Origin: Candidatus Aminicenantes bacterium UBA1061
Lineage (GTDB): Bacteria > Acidobacteriota > Aminicenantia > Aminicenantales > Saccharicenantaceae
Length of the DNA: 64,000 nt
Assembly (NCBI GenBank): GCA_002316315.1
Contig: DCDG01000022.1
Coordinates: 62,001 to 126,000, forward strand
Reading direction: 5' to 3'
Of this stretch, positions 15,214 through 23,387 are shown piece by piece. The notes under the pieces were generated by a model that had not been told where the DNA came from, ran no database searches, and saw only the letters and a list, made by a program, of their open reading frames with translations. Numbering within the stretch: position 1 is the first letter of the stretch; the number at the start of each line of letters is the position of its first letter. Both the position numbers and the translations under genes were made by a program.

Positions 15214-17673
15214 CTAACTGCGCCCGGCTATTTCAGTTGCTAATTTTTTATTCTTCCCTGAACCGGCTATTTTCCTTAACTCCAGTAGCCCAACAATAAT
15301 CATCATCGCCACGGCAATCGAGACCAGTTGAGCCGGGCTAATGTAAGCCAGGTTAAACCGCTCGTGTAAACCAGGGATATAGATAGCGGCTACCAGAAAA
15401 CCGATCGCCCCCGCTGCCCAGATGTTCATGACCTTATTGGTAAAGGGGCCCTGGCTCAGGACTGATTCCTTATCGGAGCGGGAGATAAAAGCCAGAATAA
15501 TATGGCCAAAGATCCAGGCAGCAAAAGCAAAAGTCTGAGACTCGGTCACAGTTAGATTCCTGCCCCTCGCATAAAAATAAACCGCCGTTACCCCGGCAAA
15601 CAGGACAGCTCCTTTGATTAGGATGTCTCTGACCACCCGGCGGTTGATGATATTCTCCCGGGGATTTCGAGGCCCTCTGGTATAGATATCCTTTTCCTTT
15701 GGTTCCGCCACAAAACCGGCCGAGGCAGCCAGATCCATAAACAGCTCCAGAACAATGATCTGAATCGGAGCTAAGGGCATCGGAATACCGGCCAGAGCCG
15801 GCAATAAAAAGATCAAAATCAGCGCTGCTTTAACGGCTAAGTAATACTTTATTCCTTTCTGGAGATTGTCAAAAAACTTCCGGCCTTCAAAAATTCCCTG
15901 GGTAATGGTGATGTAATTATCATCAGCCAGCACCACCTCAGCTGCCTCTTTAGCTACATCCGTTCCCCGGATGCCCATGGCGATGCCAATATCAGCCCCC
16001 TTGAGAGCTAAAGCATCGTTCAGACCGTCGCCGGTGACCGCCACCACTTCTCCATTTTTCTGCAGAGCCTGAACAATCCGGTATTTGTGCTGGGGAGTGG
16101 TTCTGGCAAAAACCGAAACTGTTTTAACTGTTTGCTGCAAGTCTTCATCACTCAGCTTATCCAGCTCTTCGCCGGTTAAAACCCGCTCGTTCTCTCTGAT
16201 AATACCGACTTCCTTAGCGATATAACGGGCGGTTAACGGATGATCCCCGGTAACCATCATGGTCCGGACACCCGCCTTGGCCGCCCGGGCGATAGTTTCT
16301 TTAACTCCGCTTCTCGGCGGATCTTCAAAGCTAATCAAGCCGGCAAAATTTAAGTTCTTTTCAAGCTGACTGAAATCAAGCTGCTCTTCTCCGGCACTTA
16401 ATTTCTTACAGGCAACAGCAATTACTCTCCGGCCCCTGGCCGTTTCTTCGGCCAGTTTGTTTTTAATCTCATCGCCGATGTTCTGGCACATAGTCAGTAT
16501 TTCTTCCGGGGCACCGCTGGCGAACAATTCATAGTCATTGCCACTTTTTCTGACTATTGATTTTGTTTTGCGGCCATTGCCCAGGTTCCGCTGGCGAACA
16601 ATCCCGGAGGCCGCCTCAACTATCTTCAACTCAGCCGCTTTATTTTTAATTTCCTGCTCCATGGGCGACAGAGAATATGGAGAAATTGCTCCCAGTGCTC
16701 TCTTTATGATTTCTTCCTGACTGCCCGGATAAAGCGAAACGATTCTCATCTTGTTCTCAGTAATGGTGCCGGTCTTATCGGTCACAATGACCGTGGCATT
16801 ACCCAGGATTTCGGCTGCCTTTATTCTTTTCACCAGAAAATTATTCTTGGACAGGGTATAAGCCCCAAGCCCTAAGACCATGGTGATAACGATCGGCAAT
16901 TCTTCCGGAATGGTGGCAAAAGCTAAAGAAAGTCCGGTTAAAACCATCGTTCTGAAATCCTGGCCGCGGATGATGCCCACCACCGGAATTAGAATTGAAA
17001 AGAAAACAGCTAAATAAACCAGTTTGCCGGCTAAAGATTTCATGGCCAGCTGCAAAGCCGTCCTGGGAGGCTTAACCTCCTTCAGGGTAGCAGCAATTTC
17101 GCCCAGTTTAGTCTGGCGGCCGGTAGCCGTGACCTCGGCCTGCCCTTCACCGGAAACAACCACCGTTCCGGCATAAATCTCATCATTGTTATTTTTGTCC
17201 TGGGGGAAGGATTCGCCGGTCAGAGCCGATTCATCAACCTGCAAACTGATGCTCTGCTCAACCCGGCCGTCAGCCGCTATCTTGGTGCCTGGAGTTAAAA
17301 TCAAAATGTCGCCAGGGACTACTGCCTCCGACTCGATTTCTGTTATTATTCCGTCCCTGAGAACTCTGGTTTTAGGGGCAGCAATCTTTTCCAGAGAGGA
17401 AATGGCTTTTTTGGCCCGGTACTCGTTGTAAACTTCAGCCAGGACCAGTAAGAAAATGACGGCAAAGATGGTAATGGCATCAGCCAGCTTGCCCCACAGG
17501 CTATAGACAATACCGACCACCAGCAAGAGAAGAATCATCGGTTCGGTTACTTCGTGCCTGGCTATGCCAAAAAAGCTGATTCTTGACGGCTGAAAAATCT
17601 GGTTTGGACCAAATTCCTCCAGCCGCTTTCTGGCCTCTTCGGCGGTCAGCCCTTTGTTTTCTTTTTGATTCAT
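15214..17673 (-). CDS. P-type (P2-like) cation-transporting ATPase
   Basis: An 819-residue P-type ATPase pumping cations across the inner membrane. The order is cation-ATPase N-terminal domain (residues 1-60), actuator motif LTGES near 151-155, the phosphorylated Asp299 in DKTGT, MVTGDHPLTA, and the hinge GDGLNDALALKGADIGIAMG, with about ten membrane helices. TM4 has PEELP instead of PEGLP. The TM6 site that reads NLVTD in SERCA-type calcium pumps reads ELFMD here, so one metal ligand differs and specificity cannot be called calcium with confidence. GGAGG precedes the ATG. It is the last gene of the PadR-CDF-ATPase operon, 20 bases after the CDF gene, which suggests a metal-efflux role. Confidence 0.9.
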   Translation of the reverse strand: MNQKENKGLTAEEARKRLEEFGPNQIFQPSRISFFGIARHEVTEPMILLLLVVGIVYSLWGKLADAITIFAVIFLLVLAEVYNEYRAKKAISSLEKIAAPKTRVLRDGIITEIESEAVVPGDILILTPGTKIAADGRVEQSISLQVDESALTGESFPQDKNNNDEIYAGTVVVSGEGQAEVTATGRQTKLGEIAATLKEVKPPRTALQLAMKSLAGKLVYLAVFFSILIPVVGIIRGQDFRTMVLTGLSLAFATIPEELPIVITMVLGLGAYTLSKNNFLVKRIKAAEILGNATVIVTDKTGTITENKMRIVSLYPGSQEEIIKRALGAISPYSLSPMEQEIKNKAAELKIVEAASGIVRQRNLGNGRKTKSIVRKSGNDYELFASGAPEEILTMCQNIGDEIKNKLAEETARGRRVIAVACKKLSAGEEQLDFSQLEKNLNFAGLISFEDPPRSGVKETIARAAKAGVRTMMVTGDHPLTARYIAKEVGIIRENERVLTGEELDKLSDEDLQQTVKTVSVFARTTPQHKYRIVQALQKNGEVVAVTGDGLNDALALKGADIGIAMGIRGTDVAKEAAEVVLADDNYITITQGIFEGRKFFDNLQKGIKYYLAVKAALILIFLLPALAGIPMPLAPIQIIVLELFMDLAASAGFVAEPKEKDIYTRGPRNPRENIINRRVVRDILIKGAVLFAGVTAVYFYARGRNLTVTESQTFAFAAWIFGHIILAFISRSDKESVLSQGPFTNKVMNIWAAGAIGFLVAAIYIPGLHERFNLAYISPAQLVSIAVAMMIIVGLLELRKIAGSGKNKKLATEIAGRS

Positions 17674-17693
17674 GTCAAACCTCCATCACCGGC

Positions 17694-18578
17694 TTAGTGC
17701 AGTTGCTCATAGTCGTTATCGGCACAAATTTCACATTCGGATTGAATCACTGTATGACTGATATTGTATTTAGATTTAACCATCTCATTTATCTCAGAGA
17801 CTATCTGGTTAATCGAATCGATATCATTCCTGTCTATTAAGACGTGCGAACTAAGGGCATAAAGGTCAGAGGACAGGCTCCAGACATGGAGGTCATGAAT
17901 TCCTCTGACACCTTTAACAGATTGAATATCCCTGGCCAGATTTTCCAGATCAATGTTTTTGGGGGTAGCTTCCATGAAGATATCAATTGATTCTTTGATG
18001 AGTCGGACAGAACTGACCAGGATGAAGGCTCCGATCAAAGCGCTGATCAGCGGGTCAAAAATATTATTGCCGGTAATGATAATTAAGATGGCGGCCAGGA
18101 TAACACCGATCGAGGTCAGGGTATCGCTCAGAACATGAAGGTAGGCTCCCCTGACATTGAGATTCTCCCGCTCATAGCCATGCATTTTTAGGACCACATA
18201 CAAATTGGCCAGCAGCCCGATAACGGCGATGACGAGCATTTCCGGACCTTTTACCGCCCGGGGCGAGAGAAACCGCTGATAGGATTCATAAAAAATATAA
18301 AGAGTAATCAAGACCAGAGCCACGCCGTTAATAATGGCGGAGATAATTTCTCCACGATAATAGCCATAGGAGAATTTACTGGTGGCTTTTTTCTGCGAAA
18401 GACGGATTGAAAAATAGGTCAGGAGCATGGCCAGCAGATCAACCAGGACATGACCGGCATCGCTCAACAGGGCCAGGCTTTTAGTAAAAATGGACCCGGC
18501 GACTTCAATTAATAGAATAAAAGATGAGAGAAGAATAAAAACCTTGAATTTCTTCTGCAACGCCTCTCTGGCAATCAT
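17694..18578 (-). CDS. CDF-family zinc/cadmium-type cation efflux protein
   Basis: A 294-residue cation diffusion facilitator with six predicted membrane helices and a C-terminal cytoplasmic domain (about 205-294). It resembles CzcD/ZitB, which exchange Zn(II), Cd(II) or Co(II) for protons. The tetrahedral metal site is visible as HxxxD in TM2 (SDAGHVLVD) and HxxxD in TM5 (HVLSD), the pattern associated with zinc or cadmium. The C-terminal domain has GVRGIHDLHVWSLSS, typical of the family dimerisation domain, and ends with a short Cys-containing tail (SECEICADND). Its ATG overlaps the PadR stop by four bases, indicating translational coupling. Confidence 0.9.
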   Translation of the reverse strand: MIAREALQKKFKVFILLSSFILLIEVAGSIFTKSLALLSDAGHVLVDLLAMLLTYFSIRLSQKKATSKFSYGYYRGEIISAIINGVALVLITLYIFYESYQRFLSPRAVKGPEMLVIAVIGLLANLYVVLKMHGYERENLNVRGAYLHVLSDTLTSIGVILAAILIIITGNNIFDPLISALIGAFILVSSVRLIKESIDIFMEATPKNIDLENLARDIQSVKGVRGIHDLHVWSLSSDLYALSSHVLIDRNDIDSINQIVSEINEMVKSKYNISHTVIQSECEICADNDYEQLH

Positions 18579-18883
18579 GACATGACCTCGGCAATTAATT
18601 CTTTGATCCTGTCTTTAGCCTGACTCAGAGCTTTCCGGCCCTTAGCTGTTGTTCGGTAATATTTGCGGATCTTGCCCTCGATGACCCTGTCCTGGCACTT
18701 TAAATACTTTTCTTTTTCTAAAGAATGAAGCAAGGGGTAAAGTGTTCCCGGGCTCAACCGGTAGCCGTGGCGGCCTAATTCTTCTATCAGCCACAGGCCA
18801 TAGACCGGCTGCTCAGCCGCATGATGAAGAATATGAATCTTGATGAACCCCAGAAAAAACTCATGAGTTAAATCATGTTTCAT
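18575..18883 (-). CDS. PadR-family transcriptional repressor
   Basis: A 102-residue PadR winged-helix protein. The DNA-binding motif region reads YGLWLIEELGRHGYRLSPGTLYPLLHSLEKEKYL, followed by RKYYRTTAKGRKALSQAK (wing) and a short C-terminal dimerisation helix, which is the size of subfamily-2 PadR proteins. It is first in the operon with a CDF exporter and a P-type ATPase. A tandem-repeat operator overlaps its own -10 box. It therefore probably represses its own operon and responds to metal or another toxic cation; the ligand is inferred from neighbours only. Confidence 0.88.
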   Translation of the reverse strand: MKHDLTHEFFLGFIKIHILHHAAEQPVYGLWLIEELGRHGYRLSPGTLYPLLHSLEKEKYLKCQDRVIEGKIRKYYRTTAKGRKALSQAKDRIKELIAEVMS

Positions 18884-18884
18884 C

Positions 18885-18942
18885 CTATATATCGCCTTTC
18901 GATATCGCCTTTCAATATATCAGGCTGGCTAATCAGAGTCAA
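18885..18942 (-). promoter_or_regulatory. PadR operon promoter with embedded tandem-repeat operator
   Basis: Read on the minus strand, TTGACT (18942-18937) and TATATT (18919-18914) are spaced by 17 bases. The -10 box runs into two 13-base tandem copies that differ at one position (plus strand: ATCGCCTTTCGAT at 18891-18903 and ATCGCCTTTCAAT at 18904-18916), flanked by AT-rich ends forming an imperfect palindrome. A bound repressor would block the -10 region and also cover the ribosome binding site just ahead of the PadR ATG at 18883. Confidence 0.65.
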
Positions 18943-19087
18943 CAACCAAATAGTTTAGCCACGCTTCTCTGTAAGAGCCGCTGATCTTTTTCATTTTTAG
19001 GGCTCTGGCCCAGCCAGAAGAGCTCTGGCCACCATCATTTCTGGTTTTGTTCTGGTGAGGGTATAATGGCCGTCAGGAGGGTTTAAT

Positions 19088-21016
19088 ATGGAAAATAAAA
19101 CCAGCTTTACCCAGCTTTTGTCTCCTTTTACTATCAAAGGAGTCGAGCTAAAAAACCGGGTGGTCTTTCTCCCCCATGAACCCTATTACGGGAGCGAAGA
19201 TCATTTGCCGACCAGGAAACACCGGTTTTACTATGAAGAGCGGGCCAGGGGCGGGGTAGGCTTAATCGTCATGCCCAGTCTCGGAGTTCATCCGAGCGGC
19301 TACTATGCCTGCCAGGTGGCAGCCAAGGAGGAAAGCCTGCCCAGGTTTAAAGAAATCACGGCTACCGTCCACGCCTATGGAACCAAAATATTCGCTCAGA
19401 TGACTCACTATGGAAATCAAACCAAAAGTATCGAAACTCTTCAGCCGACCTGGGCTCCATCAGCTATTCCCGACCTGACCGTCAGAGAAATCCCTAAAGA
19501 AATGACCAGAGAAGAAATCGCCACCCTGGTCAAAGCCTTTGGCCAGGCTGCTCAACTGCTAATGAGAGCTAATTTTGATGGCTTTGAAATCAAAGTGGCT
19601 CATGATGGAATTTTGAGGCAGTTTTTATCGCCGGCTAAAAATGCCCGAAAAGATGAATACGGGGGAAACCTCCAGAACAGAGCCAGAATCGTCATCGAGG
19701 TTCTCAGGGAAATAAGACAGTATATCGGCGACAAACCCTTAGGCATCAGACTCTGCCTGGATGAATTCATTCCCAATGGCTACTCGATTGATGACGCCAT
19801 TGAGTATGCTAAGCTATTTAATCCCCTGGTTGACTATATCAACTCTGATTTCGGCACCTGGGAGAGCATGGCCTATAGTCTCCCGTCTTTAAACTTCGAG
19901 CAGGGGCTTCATCTTCAGGCTATCGCCCGGGTCAAAAAGGCAGTCACCGTACCCGTCATTGCCTCAGGTCGAATCATTCAACCCGCTATGGCTGAGCAAG
20001 TTCTGGAGTCAGGAACAGCGGATTTGATCGGTCTGGCCAGGGGGTTAATCGCTGAGCCCTACTGGGTAAGAAAAGTAGAAGCCGGGGAGATAGATGAAAT
20101 CTCCGAGTGCATTGGCTGTAACCAGAAATGTATTGGGCGACTCCTGCAGAATCGGGCCATTAGCTGTGTCGTCAATCCAGCCTCCGGTTTTGAGGAAAAT
20201 TATTCGCGCCAGGTCCTTACGAGTCGCTCACCAGTGTCCCGGAAAGTCGTTATTGTCGGTGGTGGTCCGGCCGGCCTGAAAGCAGCTGAGCTCGCCGCCA
20301 GAAAAGGTCATCAAGTTGTGCTGTTTGAAAAGAGCGACAGCCTGGGCGGGAGAGTCAAGCTGGAAAGCAGCTTGCCAGGGAAAGGAGAACTGGGTGGCAT
20401 CGCTCGCTATCTAAAATGTGCCCTCAATAAGCTAAAAGTTGATATACGGCTAAACACAGAGGCGACTGAAGCCGCTATCCTGACTGAAAAGCCAGATACA
20501 GTCATTATGGCGACTGGTGCCAACCGCCTGAATAACCCGGGAACATTTTCTATTGAAGAGGTGCTGAACAACAAGGTTAAAGGCGAGAACATCCTGGTTA
20601 TGGACTACGATGCTGGCCTGGAAGGCACCGGTGCGGTCGAGTATCTGGCCAACCAGGGGAAAACTGTTCACTGGGCGACGCCTGTCTTTTTTAACGGTCA
20701 GGATAATGAGGTTTCGACTGTTCTTCTGCCAATTTATAGACGGCTGGGCACCAGGGAGGTCATCATTCACCCGATGTCAGTCATGGTTAAGTTTGATAAC
20801 GGTCAGGCAACGCTCTTAAATCCTTATTTTAACCGGATAGAAACCCTCAGCGGGATTGAGACTGTGGTGGTCACCGGAATAAAAGTAGCTAACAACGCTC
20901 TCTATGCCAGACTCAAAGGTAAAGTAGAAAACCTCTTCCTGATTGGTGATGCGGCTGCTCCCCGGGATACGGCCGCCGCTCTGGCGGATGCCTTGAGTTT
21001 AAGCGCTAATCTATAA
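19088..21016 (+). CDS. FadH-like 2,4-dienoyl-CoA reductase / NADH:flavin oxidoreductase
   Basis: A 642-residue multidomain flavoenzyme. Residues 1-345 are an old-yellow-enzyme TIM barrel (FMN; LLSPFTIKGVELKNRVV at the start, NARKDEYGGNLQNRAR mid-domain). Cys residues in CIGCNQKC plus a later Cys (AISCVVNP) match the [4Fe-4S] ligands of E. coli FadH. A Rossmann FAD/NAD(P) domain follows (VVIVGGGPAGLKAAELAARK near 390). It is slightly shorter than E. coli FadH. Such enzymes reduce 2,4-dienoyl-CoA or other enoate, enal or bile-acid-type substrates. GGAGGG sits upstream of the ATG, and a TATAAT box at 19062-19067 may be its -10. The actual substrate cannot be told from sequence. Confidence 0.85.
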   Translation: MENKTSFTQLLSPFTIKGVELKNRVVFLPHEPYYGSEDHLPTRKHRFYYEERARGGVGLIVMPSLGVHPSGYYACQVAAKEESLPRFKEITATVHAYGTKIFAQMTHYGNQTKSIETLQPTWAPSAIPDLTVREIPKEMTREEIATLVKAFGQAAQLLMRANFDGFEIKVAHDGILRQFLSPAKNARKDEYGGNLQNRARIVIEVLREIRQYIGDKPLGIRLCLDEFIPNGYSIDDAIEYAKLFNPLVDYINSDFGTWESMAYSLPSLNFEQGLHLQAIARVKKAVTVPVIASGRIIQPAMAEQVLESGTADLIGLARGLIAEPYWVRKVEAGEIDEISECIGCNQKCIGRLLQNRAISCVVNPASGFEENYSRQVLTSRSPVSRKVVIVGGGPAGLKAAELAARKGHQVVLFEKSDSLGGRVKLESSLPGKGELGGIARYLKCALNKLKVDIRLNTEATEAAILTEKPDTVIMATGANRLNNPGTFSIEEVLNNKVKGENILVMDYDAGLEGTGAVEYLANQGKTVHWATPVFFNGQDNEVSTVLLPIYRRLGTREVIIHPMSVMVKFDNGQATLLNPYFNRIETLSGIETVVVTGIKVANNALYARLKGKVENLFLIGDAAAPRDTAAALADALSLSANL

Positions 21017-21193
21017 AGAGGAGGCGCGTTCAAGGCTGCTTAACTAACCTGCTCAGGGGTAGAGCTTGCCAGGAAAAAGTTCAGATTCTAAAGCGGTGAA
21101 GAAGTCCCGGCCCGGCTGGCTTAAACTCCTGGTCGATTACTTTGACAGCTGAATAGCTTTTATGCTACTAAATATCAAAGGAAGGGAGGCACC

Positions 21194-22084
21194 ATGGCCA
21201 GACAATCTAAAACTTCATGGCTGCTAATCTTCATCTTGGCAATCCTTCTAAGCTGGCTTAGGCCGGTTTCTGTTCAGGCACAGGAAGTCAGGCTCGATGT
21301 ACCATTCGTCCCAACCCCCTATGAGGTAGTGGATGAGATGCTGAGGTTGGCTAAACTTGAAAAAGGAGATATCCTTTACGACCTGGGCTGCGGCGATGGG
21401 AGAATCGTTATTGAAGCTGCCAAAAGGGCCGGCATCAGGGCGGTAGGCATAGATATTGACCCGGAAAGAATTGAGGAAAGCCGGGAGAAAGCCAGAGAGG
21501 CTGGCGTCGAGCACCTGGTGGAATTCAGGTGCCAGAACATTTTCGAGGCCGATTTCAGCCAGGCCACCGTGGTCACCATGTACCTTCTGCCCGATGTTAA
21601 TATTCGCCTGCGCCCGACCATCCTCAGGGAGCTCCGGCCGGGGACAAGGGTTGTGTCCCATTCCTTTGACATGGATGAGTGGGAACCCGAAAAACATACT
21701 TATGTGGCAGCTGGTCTTTATCCACACTCGGTCTATCTGTGGATTGTGCCGGCTAATATCTCCGGCGTCTGGGAATGGAAAATGCATCTTAATCAGAAGA
21801 AAATAGATTGCCGCCTGGAAATCGAACAGCATTTCCAGAAGTACTCCGGACAGCTGATTTTAGGCGAAGAAAAAATTACGCTTCCTGAGAATAAAGTTAA
21901 CGGCGATTTGATTGACCTCGTGGTCAATCCTGCCAGTCTCAAGAAGACTACCCTGCATTTCACCGGCCAGGCCATCAAGGACATAATCAAGGGTCAGGCT
22001 CAGGTTATCTCCGGACAAAAGAATTCAAAAGAAAACTGGGAAGCCAGACGCCGGCCCGGGACAGCCAGGGATATCGATATCTGA
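21194..22084 (+). CDS. Exported class I SAM-dependent methyltransferase-like protein
   Basis: A 296-residue protein. The N-terminus has a classical signal peptide (about residues 9-30, VQAQEV). A Rossmann methyltransferase domain follows, with motif I DLGCGDGRIVIEAAKRAG near 63-80, an acidic motif II (GIDIDPERIEESREKA) and a later strand (ATVVTMYLLPDV). The last 100 residues form a beta-rich extension (WKMHLNQKKIDCRLEIEQ). The oddity is that S-adenosylmethionine is not known to be available outside the cytoplasm, yet the protein carries an apparent export signal; it may instead be membrane-anchored with the catalytic part inside. AGGGAGG precedes the ATG, and the signal segment follows this start directly. 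Substrate unknown. Confidence 0.75.
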   Translation: MARQSKTSWLLIFILAILLSWLRPVSVQAQEVRLDVPFVPTPYEVVDEMLRLAKLEKGDILYDLGCGDGRIVIEAAKRAGIRAVGIDIDPERIEESREKAREAGVEHLVEFRCQNIFEADFSQATVVTMYLLPDVNIRLRPTILRELRPGTRVVSHSFDMDEWEPEKHTYVAAGLYPHSVYLWIVPANISGVWEWKMHLNQKKIDCRLEIEQHFQKYSGQLILGEEKITLPENKVNGDLIDLVVNPASLKKTTLHFTGQAIKDIIKGQAQVISGQKNSKENWEARRRPGTARDIDI

Positions 22085-22263
22085 GCGGGCGTTTTCTTCA
22101 ATAATTTCTGCTTTTCTTTTTTTCTCTTTTATGTTATTAAATATTCTTAGTCTTCGGGATCAGACCATTGATTAAAGAAACAAGCGAATCGAAGGTCGAA
22201 CCATTTTTTAATTGCCTACCAGGGGGATTTTTATAAGAAAAATTTTTTCCTAAGGAGTATTTT

Positions 22264-23229
22264 ATGTTTTCCAACACCCATTTTTCAAAGGCCAAAAAAT
22301 ATTGGTACATGGGGAGGTTTTATGACTGGTCCGAGCCAACTTTCCATCCAATGACACATGCTTTTCACTATGGGACCAGCACTTTTGAGGGGATCAGAGC
22401 TTATCTTACGGACCGGGGTCCGGCTATCTTTCGCCTTAAAGAACACATAGATCGATTTTTCCATTCAGCCTCTGTGGTTAAAATGAAGGTGTCTTTTACC
22501 AAAGAGGAAGTTATTCAGGCCTGCAAAGATATCATTAAAGAGAACGGCTTCGACCAGGCTTATATCCGTCCCCTGATGTTTTATTCCTATGGAAATCTCG
22601 GACTGGTTCCGGTCCACTGTCCGATAGAGCTCGTCATCGGCGCCTGGGAATGGGCTGCTTATCTGGGTGAAGCAGGGGAAAAAGGTGTTTATGCTTGTAT
22701 TGTGCCTAAACGCCGGATTCATAACTCTCAGCTCGATCTGTCTGCCAAGCTCGGCGGTGTTTATGTCCAATCAACTATTAATGGCATAGAAGCCAGAGAG
22801 CGGGGATACGATGAAGCTATTTTCCTCAATCTCGAAGGCCGAATTGCCGAAGGTCCTGGAGAAAACATATGTATCATAAAAGATGGCGTCCTTCAGGCCA
22901 ACTCTAAATCCGAATCAATTCTGGAAGGCATCACCAGGACAAGCCTTCTCGAAATAGCTCCTGACCTTGGCCTAAAGACTCTGGTTGCGCCTATTACCAA
23001 GGAAGATCTGTTCAATGCCGATGAGGCTTTCTTCTGTGGAACGGCTGCCGAGATTTCGCCCATGACGAAGGTGGCCGATATGTCTGAAAACCAAGAAAAT
23101 CCACCGCTCTATACGATTGGAACGGGAAAACCCGGAATCCTGACGCTGAAGTTGGCTGAAGCCTACAAGGAAGTAACTACTGGAAAAAATCCAAAATATG
23201 AAAAATGGCTGGCCTTTGTGAACGAATAA
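22264..23229 (+). CDS. ilvE: Branched-chain amino acid aminotransferase
   Basis: A 321-residue fold-type IV PLP transaminase that interconverts branched-chain amino acids and 2-oxo acids, the last step of Leu/Ile/Val synthesis or the first of their breakdown. Recognisable are HYGTSTFEGIRAY, the PLP lysine in SAKLGGVYVQS, and the phosphate-binding loop EGRIAEGPGENICIIKDG followed by SILEGITR. The loop CGTAAEISPM near the C-terminus matches E. coli IlvE (SGTAAEITPV). Length is usual. AAGGAG lies eight bases before the ATG. It stands alone, with no ilv neighbours. Confidence 0.92.
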   Translation: MFSNTHFSKAKKYWYMGRFYDWSEPTFHPMTHAFHYGTSTFEGIRAYLTDRGPAIFRLKEHIDRFFHSASVVKMKVSFTKEEVIQACKDIIKENGFDQAYIRPLMFYSYGNLGLVPVHCPIELVIGAWEWAAYLGEAGEKGVYACIVPKRRIHNSQLDLSAKLGGVYVQSTINGIEARERGYDEAIFLNLEGRIAEGPGENICIIKDGVLQANSKSESILEGITRTSLLEIAPDLGLKTLVAPITKEDLFNADEAFFCGTAAEISPMTKVADMSENQENPPLYTIGTGKPGILTLKLAEAYKEVTTGKNPKYEKWLAFVNE

Positions 23230-23387
23230 CGGGCAAAAGTCATCTTAAAGAGTAAAGACCAAACCATCTTGGCCGGTCAAAATCAAAGCCTGAGTGTAGA
23301 GATATTAATCTCATAGCCTGGTGGATTTAGAAATTAAAATAAGGTTATAATTTCGCTGAATAAAATCTAAGGACAAAGGCCGGGCCA

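Noticed and set aside
22085..22263. tRNA-like segment around GAATCGAAGGTCGAACC
   Set aside because: The T-loop-like string has no matching acceptor or anticodon arms within tRNA distance.
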